This document shows positions 17,810 through 27,240 of a stretch of DNA of 64,000 nucleotides, in pieces. The stretch's first letter is position 1, and every line of letters begins with the position of its first letter. Source of the stretch: Candidatus Hemicellulosilyticus sp. P3 (lineage in GTDB: Bacteria; Bacteroidota; Bacteroidia; Bacteroidales; P3); NCBI GenBank assembly GCA_001543385.1, contig LPNH01000001.1, positions 124,001 through 188,000 on the forward strand. Direction: 5' to 3'. A program made the translations under genes and the position numbers. The notes beneath the pieces were generated by a model that saw nothing but the letters and a program-made list of their open reading frames with translations, was not told the DNA's origin and did no database searches.

Positions 17810-19474
17810 CTATTTGATGCGGAAAGTCGCATCCAGGTTATGCGTCACGCCATCCGGTGTCTTGACCACGACATTGGTGATGGTGACCTTCTGTCCACGT
17901 TTGGCGTTGTTGAGCATGCTTTTCATTTCGGGGTTGAGCGCACGCCCTGTGCCCGTTATGTCCATTTTCTGGCTGCCGCTGACATTGAAGTCAAACGAGG
18001 CAATGTTAAGTGCCGGCAACTGGAAGTCGAAATCCTCCATGGCTGCACGGATCTGCCCAATGGCGAGGAGTTCCGCCTTCGTCACCACATCGCCGCTCTT
18101 AAAGTTACCGATTTTCAAGACGGGTTTCGGTATCTTCTTCACGCGGATTTCTTTGTTGCCCATGCTGCGCAGGTTTTTTCCGTCGGTTTTGGCGTCCACC
18201 TGAACGGTTATTTTGCCTAATTTGTTGGCACGTATCAGATAGTCGCCGGCCTTGCCGGAGGGGTCTTTGGTGATGGTGGCGCCTCCAGTGGGGATGGAGA
18301 CATTGATGAGGTGGGAGGCGACTCCGGGTACGGAGATGGAGACGGGGTTGTCAATACCGGCGTAGACTACATTCATCTTTGTGAGTGACACGACTGCCAC
18401 CGGTTCGGCGACAAAATAGACATCGTCAAATTCGTAGGCTTCGGCCGGGCCATTGTCATTCTTGACGTAAATCTTGGCGTGAATGCGTTTTTCACCCGGT
18501 GTATTACAGATGGCGCTGTAGGTCACTGTGCCGTTTTCATCGCTCGTCAGGCGTTGTCCGTTGACTTCAGCCTCGAATGAGGCCCGTGAGTCGTAGGCGC
18601 CGATGTTGATTTTGGTCTCGTAGCGGCCACCTTGGATGATGTAAGTGGAGGAAGGACGCCCCAAAACCGACACTTTGTCAAATTTGTAGTCGTCGGCGCT
18701 GACGCGGGCGTAGAGGCTGTTGATGGCGTCGAATTCCGCATTCATCACTTCGGCTTTCAGTCTCGAAAGCACCACCATGTCGGCAGCGGCAATTGTGCTG
18801 TGAAAATTATGTTGCTCCCATGGCACCATCTTCTTTTCGTGGTCGTTCCATTGGTCTTGTTCGACGTTGAGAGCCATCTTTACATTGATGGAGTCTTCGC
18901 CGAGCAGGTTTTTGATCTGGCGTTTGTAATCGATAATTTTGTTCTTCAACTCAAAGGCTTTTCCGTTGGGTGTTTCACCCTTGCCGTAGAAGAAACGTGT
19001 GCCGTCGTCGGTATTGTCCAGCTTGTCAATGATGCTCAAGCCGCCGTCACGCAGAGCGACGCGTGCGCTGTCAAGCATTGGCTTGCCGTCACTGTCGCGC
19101 AGCGGGATGGTCCGTTTAGTGTTATTGTCATGAACCACAATGACTGCTTGTTTCTGCACCAGACATACAAATTCGCATTGGGCATCGTCGATGGCTTGTA
19201 TCAGTGAGTCAGAGATGCTTTTCACTGTCTGAGCCTTTTTCCACTGGTCACCCACTTTGTCGGGGTTGTTGTCGTATGCGTCGTGGAATTTATTATAGGA
19301 GTCAGCCAGCTTGATGGAGATGTTTTTGTTTGACTCGTCCATGGCGTTGCCAACGGTGACGAATCCGGTGAGAATTTCAGCTGACACATTCAATGCCAGC
19401 AGTGCAGTGTACACGAGGTACATCATGCCTATCATCTTTTGTCGCGGGGTTTCCGGACAGTTTGTTGCACCCAT
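17810..19474 (-). CDS. gldM: T9SS motor/shaft protein GldM/PorM
   Basis: GldM is an inner-membrane protein whose long periplasmic part joins the GldL motor to the GldKN ring. One N-terminal transmembrane helix lies at about residues 14-34 (KMIGMMYLVYTALLALN). Arg11 and Tyr19 sit in or next to it, at positions comparable to conserved polar residues of the family. A helical region follows, then several Ig-like periplasmic domains, ending with a C-terminal GldM domain (GQKVTITNVVVKTPDG). The start ATG at 19474 gives the usual MGATNCPETPRQKMIGMMYL beginning. The 554-aa length is within the family range. Confidence 0.96.
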   Translation of the reverse strand: MGATNCPETPRQKMIGMMYLVYTALLALNVSAEILTGFVTVGNAMDESNKNISIKLADSYNKFHDAYDNNPDKVGDQWKKAQTVKSISDSLIQAIDDAQCEFVCLVQKQAVIVVHDNNTKRTIPLRDSDGKPMLDSARVALRDGGLSIIDKLDNTDDGTRFFYGKGETPNGKAFELKNKIIDYKRQIKNLLGEDSINVKMALNVEQDQWNDHEKKMVPWEQHNFHSTIAAADMVVLSRLKAEVMNAEFDAINSLYARVSADDYKFDKVSVLGRPSSTYIIQGGRYETKINIGAYDSRASFEAEVNGQRLTSDENGTVTYSAICNTPGEKRIHAKIYVKNDNGPAEAYEFDDVYFVAEPVAVVSLTKMNVVYAGIDNPVSISVPGVASHLINVSIPTGGATITKDPSGKAGDYLIRANKLGKITVQVDAKTDGKNLRSMGNKEIRVKKIPKPVLKIGNFKSGDVVTKAELLAIGQIRAAMEDFDFQLPALNIASFDFNVSGSQKMDITGTGRALNPEMKSMLNNAKRGQKVTITNVVVKTPDGVTHNLDATFRIK

Positions 19475-19519
19475 AGTCTAATTTTTTTTCAATTGTTCGT
19501 TTGTTGAATTTCAATTGAA

Positions 19520-20356
19520 TTAGATGCGGGTCTGCATGGCTGCCAGCATGTTGCCGTAGACATTGTTCAACTCGGAGACTTTACGCGAGAGTGCATCAAC
19601 CTGCTCTTTGTATTTCAGAACGCCTTCGGCGCTGTCGGCGAAGTTTTTCATCATGCTTTGCATACGGTCTTGTATCTCCTTCGTGGCTTCGATTTGGCTT
19701 GTCGAGTTTTGCATCTGCATTTCATACATGGCATTGATGGAGGAGAGGCTGGCTGCCATTTTCTTCATCTCGTCAGCGTAGGATATTTCGCCGCCGCTGA
19801 GTGACTGGGCGGTTTCTTTGTAGATGGTCGACAATGTTGAGACTGCCTCGGGGGCGTCCTTCATGCTCTCAAGCAGTTTGCCGGCGGCATCGGCGGCATT
19901 GTCCATGTTGTTGACAAACTTTTCGGTTGCGGCGGTGGCGCTGGCCATATTGCCGATGGCGCTGGCGTTGGAGGCCAGGTTCTCCATGCCTTGTCCTAAG
20001 CGGCTCAGCAGGTCGTGGGAGATGTTGGCGTCGGCTAACATCTTGTCCAACTGTTGGGTGAGCGGATCGCTGCTTTGCCCCAACTGCTCTTCTTTTTGAT
20101 GTGAGTCTGGCAACATGCCGGCCAACTCAGGGTAGACAAGACTCCAATCCCATTCGACGTGTGGCGGCTCAAAAGCCGATAGGAAGAAGATGACGGACTC
20201 GGTTCCCATACCGATGATCAGCATCAAAACAGCGCCTGGCCAGTGATTGATTTTGAAAAGGGCTCCGATGATCACAACGGCAGCGCCCCATCCGTAAAGT
20301 TTGGCCATAAAGTTCTTGTATCCTTTGCTTCTAACGATGTTGTCAATAAAGCTCAT
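19520..20356 (-). CDS. gldL: T9SS motor protein GldL/PorL
   Basis: GldL is the inner-membrane stator that, with GldM, uses proton motive force to drive secretion or gliding. Two transmembrane helices occupy about residues 21-38 and 41-61. Glu53 in GMGTESVIFFLSAFEPP corresponds to the essential membrane glutamate known in GldL. The remaining about 200 residues form a cytoplasmic coiled-coil tail with many Ala/Met/Gln residues. It follows gldK by 47 bases. The 278-aa length is typical of the family. Confidence 0.96.
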   Translation of the reverse strand: MSFIDNIVRSKGYKNFMAKLYGWGAAVVIIGALFKINHWPGAVLMLIIGMGTESVIFFLSAFEPPHVEWDWSLVYPELAGMLPDSHQKEEQLGQSSDPLTQQLDKMLADANISHDLLSRLGQGMENLASNASAIGNMASATAATEKFVNNMDNAADAAGKLLESMKDAPEAVSTLSTIYKETAQSLSGGEISYADEMKKMAASLSSINAMYEMQMQNSTSQIEATKEIQDRMQSMMKNFADSAEGVLKYKEQVDALSRKVSELNNVYGNMLAAMQTRI

Positions 20357-20403
20357 GATAAATTTAGTTTTTGTGTTACTTATTTCTTGTTGATGTATTT
20401 TGT

Positions 20404-21765
20404 TTAGTAGATGTTGCTTGCTGTTTTCAGGTTGTCGCCTTTGACGCGGCCCAAATAGGGTTGTACACAGCGGAACCCGATGTAGGATTTCGAGGTGTCT
20501 TGATATTCATACGAACGAGTCTGCACCTGGATGAAGTATTTTTGATCTTTCCACGAACCGCCGCGGATTACTTTGCGTTTCATGGCTTTTGCGTCATTGT
20601 CGGCGGCGTTATAGTTGTAGTAGGGCGAGAGTGCGTTGGCAATGATGTAGGTTGTTTCGCTATAACTGTCGGCGCACCATTCGGAGACGTTGCCGGCCAT
20701 GTCGTACAGGCCGTAGTCGTTGGGGGCGTAGTGGCCCACCATGAGGGTCTTCACACCACCATCGTCATCATAAGCTCCTTTGAGCGGCTCGTAGTTGGCC
20801 AAGAAGCATCCGTTCGGGTTACGTACATAGGGGCCTCCCCACGGGTATGACTGTCCCGATATGCCTCCGCGGGCTGCATATTCCCATTCCGCCTCGGTGG
20901 GCAGCCGGTAGTCGTTCATCTGGGCGTAGTCAATGGATTCCAGGTATTGGTTCAGGTAGTTGGACCGCCATACGCAGAATGCCTTTGCCTGTATCCAACT
21001 GACACCCACCACAGGGTAGTTGTCGTAGGCTGACGAGGTGAAGTAGTTGCGCGAAAAGTCCTCGTTCATGCTGTAGGTGTAGTCATGCACCCAGCATAGG
21101 GTGTCGGGATATACGTTCACCACCTCTTTCTTGATGAATGATGAACGGTTGTTCAACCCCTTCGGGCGGCTGGCAAACATTGAACCTTGGTATTCGCTCT
21201 TAACCGACGGGTTGCTTTCCTTCTGAGCGGCCTCCGCGTAGTCAATCCAGAAATATTCATAGTTGAGTTTCGCCGGATTGATGGTACGACGGTTGTAGAA
21301 ACGGTCCTTTTCGGCGATGTAGAGGTCTTCCAATGCCTCGCGTGTCTCCTGGTCGTCCATGCGTATCTTCGTCTTTTTATTCAGTATGGCGGGGTCGATG
21401 GGCTCGCCATAGGCATCCTCTTCAATGAGGAACCCTTCGAGTCCCGCTTCACCCAAAGTTCGGCGGGCAATGGAGTCGAATACGTAGTTCACGAACTGAC
21501 GATATTCGTTGTTTGTGATTTCCGTCTCGTCCATATAGAATGAGGTGACCTGCATGGTGCGCGGTTGAACCGGCGTCCCGTAGGTCGCATTTTGTGTCCC
21601 GGCGCCCATGCTGAAGTTGCCTTGGCTGATGAACACCATGCCCTTTAGGTCGATGTCTTCAAAATAGGGGCGGTTTTTTACACCGACCAGTTCGCCTTTG
21701 TCGGACGACTTGCAGCCGTAGAGCAGGACTACAACTGCGGCCATCAAGAAAAAGAATCTTTTCAT
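20404..21765 (-). CDS. gldK: T9SS outer-membrane ring lipoprotein GldK/PorK
   Basis: It is an outer-membrane lipoprotein with a formylglycine-generating-enzyme (SUMF1-like) fold that forms the T9SS ring with GldN. The lipobox ends in LLYGC at residue 18. FGE-fold motifs are present: GMVFISQGNFSMG near 44, YRLPTEAEWEYAARGG near 290, DMAGNVSEWC and VIRGGSW, ending GFRCVQPYLG. As in other GldK proteins it is a structural homologue and not expected to be an enzyme. It follows porP by about 80 bases and starts the gldKLMN block. Confidence 0.96.
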   Translation of the reverse strand: MKRFFFLMAAVVVLLYGCKSSDKGELVGVKNRPYFEDIDLKGMVFISQGNFSMGAGTQNATYGTPVQPRTMQVTSFYMDETEITNNEYRQFVNYVFDSIARRTLGEAGLEGFLIEEDAYGEPIDPAILNKKTKIRMDDQETREALEDLYIAEKDRFYNRRTINPAKLNYEYFWIDYAEAAQKESNPSVKSEYQGSMFASRPKGLNNRSSFIKKEVVNVYPDTLCWVHDYTYSMNEDFSRNYFTSSAYDNYPVVGVSWIQAKAFCVWRSNYLNQYLESIDYAQMNDYRLPTEAEWEYAARGGISGQSYPWGGPYVRNPNGCFLANYEPLKGAYDDDGGVKTLMVGHYAPNDYGLYDMAGNVSEWCADSYSETTYIIANALSPYYNYNAADNDAKAMKRKVIRGGSWKDQKYFIQVQTRSYEYQDTSKSYIGFRCVQPYLGRVKGDNLKTASNIY

Positions 21766-21848
21766 ATTTTCTGTGGTGCTAAGATTTCTGTCTGGATTCA
21801 GTTTGTTTTCTATTTTTACGTCGAAACGGTTGTAAATGTTACGCTAAA

Positions 21849-22871
21849 CTATAGCAGGTAGCGTGTGTTGCGATAGATGGACGGCGCCTTTTGCGGGATG
21901 ATGACTTTGAAGCAGTATTTGAGATACAACTCCACCGTCCCTTGGCTGCGTCCACTTTTGAAGGTGCCCAAGCGTGATGTTGTCAGGTCGTAAGCGGCAC
22001 CTATCTGCAGTTTTTTCCAGTTGATTCCCCCCATGAATGCAAAGGCGTCGTGGACGCGGTAGGAAACACCGCCCCATACGGAGTTTTGATAGCTGAGCAG
22101 GCATGAAACATCGGCTTGGAAAGCTGCGAAATCGGCTGTTTTGACCAAGGCTGACGGCTTGAGCCTGAACGAGGGGTTGAATGGCAGGGTGTATTCGTAC
22201 CCCCCCATCATGTATATGCTCCGCGCATTTTCGTAGTTGAGTATATCACTCTTGCTGCCGAGCAGGTTTTTTATCGAGAGACCTAAATAGTAACTGCCGG
22301 GAACCTGGTAGTAGAGTCCTGTGGACATGTCGATAAGGAAATCCGATTCCTCAGACGCAGCAATCAGCGGGTCGACAACCGAGGCGTCGATGGGGGTGGT
22401 CGGGATGCCAGTTTGGGAGCTGCTGCCGATCAGTTGGGAACCATCCAGTGTGTTGTTGTACATGTTGAGCTCCGCTGCGGCGGCAAGGTTGCCGGGGCCC
22501 CAGTAGATTCGGAATGCGTAGTCGACGTTGACGTTGATGGAGTTGTGGTAGCCGATTTGGTCGGAAATCACGGTGGCGCCGAGACCTCCGTGAAGAAATT
22601 TCACGGGCAGGTCGAAGGAGAACAGGTAATTTACCGGTGCAGAACCGCTTTTGTAGCCCGGGGCCGGAGCGTCGAGGCGTAATCCCATCCATTGGTTGCG
22701 GTACATCGCGGTGGCGCAGATGGAGCCAGAGCTGCCCGCGTAGGCCGGATTGTAGTACATCCGGTTGAACATGTATTGCGTGAATTGCGTCTCTTGCTGC
22801 GCTGAACATACTCCCGACAATCCCGCTGTCAAGATGAGCAGGGTCAGCAATATTTTGTTCGCAGATTTCAT
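21849..22871 (-). CDS. porP: T9SS outer-membrane protein PorP/SprF family
   Basis: It is a beta-barrel outer-membrane protein of the PorP/SprF family, with the diagnostic N-terminal core after the signal peptide: QETQFTQYMFNRMYYNPAYAG. PorP is needed for T9SS function in Porphyromonas; SprF homologues export specific substrates. I use ATG at 22871 (MKSANKILLTLLILTAG), which gives a proper signal peptide, instead of the upstream GTG/ATG frame. It is the first gene of the T9SS operon and has a TATCTTTG promoter about 100 bases upstream. Confidence 0.94.
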   Translation of the reverse strand: MKSANKILLTLLILTAGLSGVCSAQQETQFTQYMFNRMYYNPAYAGSSGSICATAMYRNQWMGLRLDAPAPGYKSGSAPVNYLFSFDLPVKFLHGGLGATVISDQIGYHNSINVNVDYAFRIYWGPGNLAAAAELNMYNNTLDGSQLIGSSSQTGIPTTPIDASVVDPLIAASEESDFLIDMSTGLYYQVPGSYYLGLSIKNLLGSKSDILNYENARSIYMMGGYEYTLPFNPSFRLKPSALVKTADFAAFQADVSCLLSYQNSVWGGVSYRVHDAFAFMGGINWKKLQIGAAYDLTTSRLGTFKSGRSQGTVELYLKYCFKVIIPQKAPSIYRNTRYLL

Positions 22872-22973
22872 GCAGTATGTTGCTGGTTTCTTGATAGCTA
22901 TATCGTTCTTATATACGATGCAACGCCCATACAACTCTGTGTTTCATCGCCAGAGGCAGGGACATTTTGACTT

Positions 22974-22981
22974 GCAAAGAT
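22974..22981 (-). promoter_or_regulatory. -7 promoter box for the T9SS operon
   Basis: TATCTTTG on the minus strand, about 103 bases upstream of the porP start. No clear -33 TTG lies at 19-21 bases. This is the only good promoter match I found upstream of porP-gldKLMN, so it probably serves the whole operon. Confidence 0.6.
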
Positions 22982-23095
22982 AAAAAGAATTTTCTTTTCC
23001 ATCGGTATTTCCGGATAAAAAATTAACTTTTTGTCAGTTCGTTAGTATTGGGGATCTTTGTATGCGGCCAGGGCCTGAATGATTACAAACGGGTA

Positions 23096-23968
23096 TTATT
23101 GCGTTTGTTGAATAAGTTGTGCGTGCGGAAAGGCTTTTTGTATCTTTTGCAGTGTCCGTTCCGCCTCGCGTTTGTTTTGCTGAATGTCAAGCAGGATTTG
23201 TATGTCGGAATGCTGGCCGTCGGGAATCAGGCTGATGTATCTGCGGTAGGGGGTGGGGATGGCTTCCACCTGTTGGCGTGCTTGCTGGAGGGTGGCGCTT
23301 TGCCCTAAGTACAGGCTGTATCTTGTGTCGTCAAGACGGTCTCCGTCATGTTGCCCGGCAGCTTTTTTTTTGTCGGTTTTTGGGGGAACGGGGCGTGGCG
23401 CCGGGTCCATTTTGGTGTTGGAATCGGATGTCGGAATGGTCCGTGTGCCTTTGTTTTCGCTTGGTGTTGCCTGGCTGGTTGTCAAGAGGTTTAGCGGCGG
23501 GGGATCGTTTAGTGGGAGTTCTTTGTCCGGGGCGGATGCCTCGATCAGTTGCCGGGCGAATTCTTCGGAGGGGAGAATTTCAACGGTGACATCGGATGTG
23601 CCCCGGATGCCGATGCTCCGAGCCGCCGAACGTGTGAGGTCGATAAGACCCCGCTTGGGACACCGGTCGTTGATCTTGACGATTACCTGTTTGCCGTTTT
23701 TGAGGTTGGTGACACGTACCCAGGTGCCTAACTTGATGCTGATGTGTGCGGCGGTGGCTTTGCTTTGGTCGAAAATTTCGCCGCTGGCTGTGCGCCGTCC
23801 GTGGAAACGGTCGGCGTAGAAGGTGGCTTTCATGCGCAGGGTCGCAAGAGTGTCGTCCGGGGAAGGGGGGGGCGCGGCGGGGAGCTGAAACGATGCGGTC
23901 AGAATTACAGTCATGGCTATAACCCGTCGCAGGCCGGTGATGAAGTGGTGCTGGGCGGAGGCTACCAT
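23096..23968 (-). CDS. rlpA: RlpA-like septal ring lytic transglycosylase with C-terminal SPOR domain
   Basis: The double-psi beta-barrel domain is near residues 45-130 ([17 protein letters not shown], then [21 protein letters not shown]). RlpA enzymes cleave stem-peptide-free glycan strands at the division site. A disordered Pro/Lys/Asp linker follows, then a SPOR domain ([19 protein letters not shown]...) that binds denuded septal peptidoglycan. A hydrophobic stretch ([17 protein letters not shown]) acts as signal peptide. I use ATG at 23968, which overlaps the kdsC-like stop by 7 bases; the longer frame lies inside that gene. It ends an envelope operon. Confidence 0.85.
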   Translation of the reverse strand: MVASAQHHFITGLRRVIAMTVILTASFQLPAAPPPSPDDTLATLRMKATFYADRFHGRRTASGEIFDQSKATAAHISIKLGTWVRVTNLKNGKQVIVKINDRCPKRGLIDLTRSAARSIGIRGTSDVTVEILPSEEFARQLIEASAPDKELPLNDPPPLNLLTTSQATPSENKGTRTIPTSDSNTKMDPAPRPVPPKTDKKKAAGQHDGDRLDDTRYSLYLGQSATLQQARQQVEAIPTPYRRYISLIPDGQHSDIQILLDIQQNKREAERTLQKIQKAFPHAQLIQQTQ

Positions 23969-24483
23969 TCGAGCGCTTTTTGTTGAAACCATGTGCCATG
24001 CAGCCGCATGACTTGTTCTATGATGTCGCGCACGCATCCATGGCCTCCCGGGAAGGGGGAGATGTAGTCGGAAATCTCTTGAATCTCGACGGCGGCATCG
24101 GCCGGGCATGCCGCCACACCGGCGTATTGCATGATTTCATAGTCCGGGATGTCGTCACCCATGCATAAAATCTCTTCGGGCTGTAGCCTGTATCGGCCGA
24201 TGAACTGATGAAGCGTCTGCAGTTTGTTGCTGCAGCCGGTGTAGATGTCGGTCACACCGAGCGCCTCCATGCGGTTGTTGATGCTGGGCGAGGTGGCCCC
24301 GGAGATGAGTGCGATGCGGTAGCCTTGCTTGACAGCGTATTGGATGGCATAGCCGTCTTTGATGTTGCCGGCACGCACTGTTTCGCGGTCGCCGTATGTC
24401 CATACGCTGCCGTCGGTCATCACCCCGTCAAAATCAAATACGAGGGCACGGATGGTGTGCAGTTTTTCTTTGTAGTTGGTCAT
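23962..24483 (-). CDS. kdsC: KdsC-like HAD phosphatase (KDO-8-phosphate phosphatase)
   Basis: It probably hydrolyses 3-deoxy-D-manno-octulosonate 8-phosphate to KDO for lipid A-core synthesis. HAD motif I is [10 protein letters not shown] (both Asp present), motif II ISGATS, and motif [13 protein letters not shown]. The short 173-aa length without a cap domain is typical of the tetrameric KdsC family. The start ATG at 24483 gives [14 protein letters not shown]; the upstream frame reaches into the previous gene. It lies 11 bases after the DUF7033/deacetylase-like gene and overlaps rlpA, so all four genes form one operon. A related sugar-phosphate phosphatase cannot be excluded. Confidence 0.88.
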   Translation of the reverse strand: MTNYKEKLHTIRALVFDFDGVMTDGSVWTYGDRETVRAGNIKDGYAIQYAVKQGYRIALISGATSPSINNRMEALGVTDIYTGCSNKLQTLHQFIGRYRLQPEEILCMGDDIPDYEIMQYAGVAACPADAAVEIQEISDYISPFPGGHGCVRDIIEQVMRLHGTWFQQKALEW

Positions 24484-24494
24484 GGCTGATTTTT

Positions 24495-25811
24495 TTATTG
24501 GTTGGCGCACCCGTAGTCCAGCACCTGTTTGAAGAGGTCGCGCCATGAACGCCATGCGGTGTTGTCGCATAGGTTTTGGTTGTGCCAGATGGCGCTGAAG
24601 GTGCCGTCTGCGGCCCGGGTTTTGTCAATAAGGTCGCAATAGATGTCAAAGGCATCTGAGGGGGAAAGGTTTTTGTGGCGGATGAGTGTGGTGTCCATTA
24701 CGCAGAATGGATGTATGATGAGCGGGCATTCTTCGTCGCGCTCCAGGTCGTAGAACGGGTAGGGGGTGGCGGTGCCTGCCCGGAATCCCGGTTCGTCGGC
24801 GTAGCCCATGGTGTAGTCGTGAAGGATGTCCTCATGTGTCAGCCGGCGATAGGATTGCGGCAGTTGCAGACGCAGGTAGTGGAACCTGTTCCGCACGATG
24901 GGACGGTGTAGGATGTCGGACAGCCGCTGTGTCTCTACTTTAATCAGTCGCGGGTTGTCTGCCGACTGAAATGAAGCATGGATGCCCATTTTTGCGTGGT
25001 CTCCTAAAAACTGCAGCAATTCGCGGAATGCGGTGTTTGCATGAGATATGGGTTTGTCGTATTGCCCGTAGTCGCCGAGCAGTGCAAAAAACAGCATCTT
25101 GACGCCGGGGTGCGACCGGTGTTGCTGCAAGAGGTAGTCAAATGTGTCGAACGGATCTTGTTTGCGTCCGGACAGTACCTGTAAACGTTCCTGGATGGCG
25201 GTGCGGTTTGTCGGCGGGATGAGGTCGCGCGTCAGTCCTGTCAGTGTGCGCAACACTCCTTTGTGGCGATAGCAGTAGGCTGCGTCTATATCGACGGTGA
25301 CTTCAAATCCGCTCCGCCGGTGGATGTCGGGTAGGGCAGGGTAGTGCTGTTGAAGCGTTTTGTAAAGCAGTTGTGCCCAGTGATCAACGATGGGAGTGTT
25401 CAGAAATCCATGCCGGTAGGCGACACTTTCGCTGGCGGGGAACCGCCCGAATTCGTCAATATGGTGGGGCAGGTACTCTTCGTAGCGGGATAATAGGAAA
25501 AATGTGGCGGCCAGCACGTCGAACGGCAGCATCGACTCGCGGTTGTGGACGGGGAAGAGTGCGGTGAGACCGTTGTGGTCGAAGGGTCGGAGATCCTGAT
25601 CTTCAATGGCCGAGGTGAAAAGCAGTCCGCATGAATGCAAAAACGGACTATTGTCTATCCGTCCGGTGCCATAGCAGAACCGGATGTCGTTGCTGGTGCG
25701 GTACAATTCGGCATCTGTCGTGATGCTGTAGTCTATCTGCAGCAGGTGATGGAAGACGACGTTGAGCGTATACCCCATCCGGTTGGTGAGTTTGGGTATG
25801 TATATCAGCAT
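24495..25811 (-). CDS. DUF7033/polysaccharide deacetylase family protein
   Basis: It is a 438-aa cytoplasmic-looking protein of a Bacteroidota family annotated as polysaccharide deacetylase. An N-terminal DUF7033 domain covers about the first 120 residues. A NodB-like part follows, with VTVDIDAAY in place of the usual metal-binding TFDDG, GIHASFQSADN as the His motif, and the family block MGYADEPGFRAGT. Metal-binding residues are only partly recognisable, so activity is uncertain. It overlaps the LD-carboxypeptidase gene by 7 bases (ATGCTGA) and precedes the kdsC-like gene by 11 bases. That context supports a role in envelope polysaccharide or peptidoglycan modification. Confidence 0.8.
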   Translation of the reverse strand: MLIYIPKLTNRMGYTLNVVFHHLLQIDYSITTDAELYRTSNDIRFCYGTGRIDNSPFLHSCGLLFTSAIEDQDLRPFDHNGLTALFPVHNRESMLPFDVLAATFFLLSRYEEYLPHHIDEFGRFPASESVAYRHGFLNTPIVDHWAQLLYKTLQQHYPALPDIHRRSGFEVTVDIDAAYCYRHKGVLRTLTGLTRDLIPPTNRTAIQERLQVLSGRKQDPFDTFDYLLQQHRSHPGVKMLFFALLGDYGQYDKPISHANTAFRELLQFLGDHAKMGIHASFQSADNPRLIKVETQRLSDILHRPIVRNRFHYLRLQLPQSYRRLTHEDILHDYTMGYADEPGFRAGTATPYPFYDLERDEECPLIIHPFCVMDTTLIRHKNLSPSDAFDIYCDLIDKTRAADGTFSAIWHNQNLCDNTAWRSWRDLFKQVLDYGCANQ

Positions 25812-26722
25812 GACTGCGTGATTCGGGTGTGTGTGTCGTTGATTTCCAATGTGGTGTCTGCGCCCAATATGAGTGCTCTGTTGTCTGTGCCGATGTGTCC
25901 GATGGGTACATGGAATGCAACGGGATAACAGTACTCGCGCACTGTGTCATAGATGATTTCTTCGGCTTGACGGCCGAACGGGACTGCATTGTCGTGCATT
26001 TCGTTCATGGCTCCCACGATGAGTCCTTTGAGCCTGTGCAGTTTGCCCGTCCGCTTCAGGTTCTGCATCATCCGGTCGATATGATAGAGGTATTCGTCCA
26101 AGTCTTCGATAAGGAGTATTTTGCCGTCGGTTTCGATGTCGCTATCTGATCCACATAGGCTGTAGAGTATGGACAGGTTTCCCCCGACAACTTGTGCTTG
26201 GCAGCGTCCGTTCCGGTTGAGCGGGCCTGCCTCGGTCGTTATGTCGGCGGATCGCTCGAAAAGAGCGCGGCGCAGACTCTCGATGGCGGGGGCGTTCCAG
26301 CAGGCCGGATCGGCCGGTATGTTAACGGGCATGGTGGCGTGGAGCGTTGCAAGGTTGCAGTGTCGTCCCACGTGGCTGTGGAGTACGGTGACGTCGCTAT
26401 ATCCTACAATCCATTTCGGATGCCGGACGAGCGGGCTGAAATCGATCTGGTCGACAATTCTGACTGTGCCATACCCGCCGCGTACACAGAACAATGCTTC
26501 GATGCTGTTGTCGTTGATGAAATGTTGCAGTGTCGCGGCACGTTGTGCGTCGCTACCCGCCAGTTGATGGTCGGCGGCAAACAGGCTGTCCGGCACAACA
26601 GGCTCCAGGCTCCACGAGCGCAGCAGTTCAACCGAGGGCTGTATTTCGCCGGGTGTCACCTTGCGTGCCGTGGCAACCAGCGCCACCCTCGATCCTTTCC
26701 GTAGGGGCGGTGGATGTATCAT
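25805..26722 (-). CDS. LD-carboxypeptidase (peptidase family S66)
   Basis: This serine peptidase cuts the terminal D-Ala from tetrapeptides of recycled murein. Family S66 motifs are clear: GGYGTVRIVDQIDF, the nucleophile region WIVGYSDVTVLH (Ser in GYSD), a Glu in IEDLDEYLYHIDRMM, and His in GHIGTDNRALILG. The start ATG at 26722 (MIHPPPLRKGSRVAL) fits the usual beginning; the longer frame adds a Lys-rich stretch with no similarity to the family. There is no signal peptide, consistent with cytoplasmic recycling. It is the first gene of the four-gene envelope operon and is divergent from the hydrogenase regulatory block. Confidence 0.9.
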   Translation of the reverse strand: MIHPPPLRKGSRVALVATARKVTPGEIQPSVELLRSWSLEPVVPDSLFAADHQLAGSDAQRAATLQHFINDNSIEALFCVRGGYGTVRIVDQIDFSPLVRHPKWIVGYSDVTVLHSHVGRHCNLATLHATMPVNIPADPACWNAPAIESLRRALFERSADITTEAGPLNRNGRCQAQVVGGNLSILYSLCGSDSDIETDGKILLIEDLDEYLYHIDRMMQNLKRTGKLHRLKGLIVGAMNEMHDNAVPFGRQAEEIIYDTVREYCYPVAFHVPIGHIGTDNRALILGADTTLEINDTHTRITQSC

Positions 26723-26808
26723 AAATTGTATGTTTAACGCAATTATGTTTTTTTTATTGTATGACATGGGTTTCTGTTTTTTGCGACGATGGTGTTTGAC
26801 GATCGAAA

Positions 26809-26839
26809 TTGTTTTGTTTTTCGATTTTTTGTACATTTG
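26809..26839 (+). promoter_or_regulatory. Promoter for the DRTGG-HATPase-HydS block
   Basis: TTG at 26809-26811, 20 bases, then TACATTTG at 26832-26839, a full match to the Bacteroidota TTG/TAnnTTTG promoter. The leader to the ATG at 26881 is about 40 bases. The bases GTACATTTGCAC around the -7 box recur at the promoter at 29196. Confidence 0.7.
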
Positions 26840-26880
26840 CACTTTCTGTTTGACAAATCGATAATAACATTATAATAAAC

Positions 26881-27222
26881 ATGACGCTACGTGATATTGT
26901 AAACAGTCTTGACGCCACCGTTTACCTGGAAGGTCCGGGGCTTGAAAGAGATGTGGAAACGGCTTTTGCTTCGGACCTGATGAGCGATGTGCTCACGTTG
27001 AAAGACACCCCGGTTCTTGTTACAGGACTATGTAATATCCAGACTATCCGCACTTGTGATATGGCCAGCCTGGATGTGGTGGTCTTTGTCCGTAATAAGA
27101 AACCCACTGACGATATGTTGGAATTGGCAGAAGAGAACGGCATGGTGGTGTTGGGCTGCCAATACTCCATGTTTAAGACTTGCGGCCTCTTATACCAGAT
27201 GGGTCTGAAACCGTTGTATTAA
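26881..27222 (+). CDS. DRTGG-domain protein (hydrogenase-associated)
   Basis: It is a 113-aa single-domain protein with the DRTGG fold, named for the N-terminal domain of some phosphotransacetylases and related proteins. The typical segments are present: SDLMSDVL, then VLVTGLCNIQTIRTCDM, VVVFVRNKKP and NGMVVLGCQYSMF. Small DRTGG proteins like this are found with HydS-type [FeFe]-hydrogenase homologues and are sometimes called HPr-kinase-like, but there is no kinase motif here. Probably a ligand-sensing or adaptor protein. Three genes with short gaps (18 and 41 bases) follow its own promoter. A second, diverged DRTGG gene is at 62680. Confidence 0.82.
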   Translation: MTLRDIVNSLDATVYLEGPGLERDVETAFASDLMSDVLTLKDTPVLVTGLCNIQTIRTCDMASLDVVVFVRNKKPTDDMLELAEENGMVVLGCQYSMFKTCGLLYQMGLKPLY

Positions 27223-27240
27223 GATAAAAAAACAGGAACT

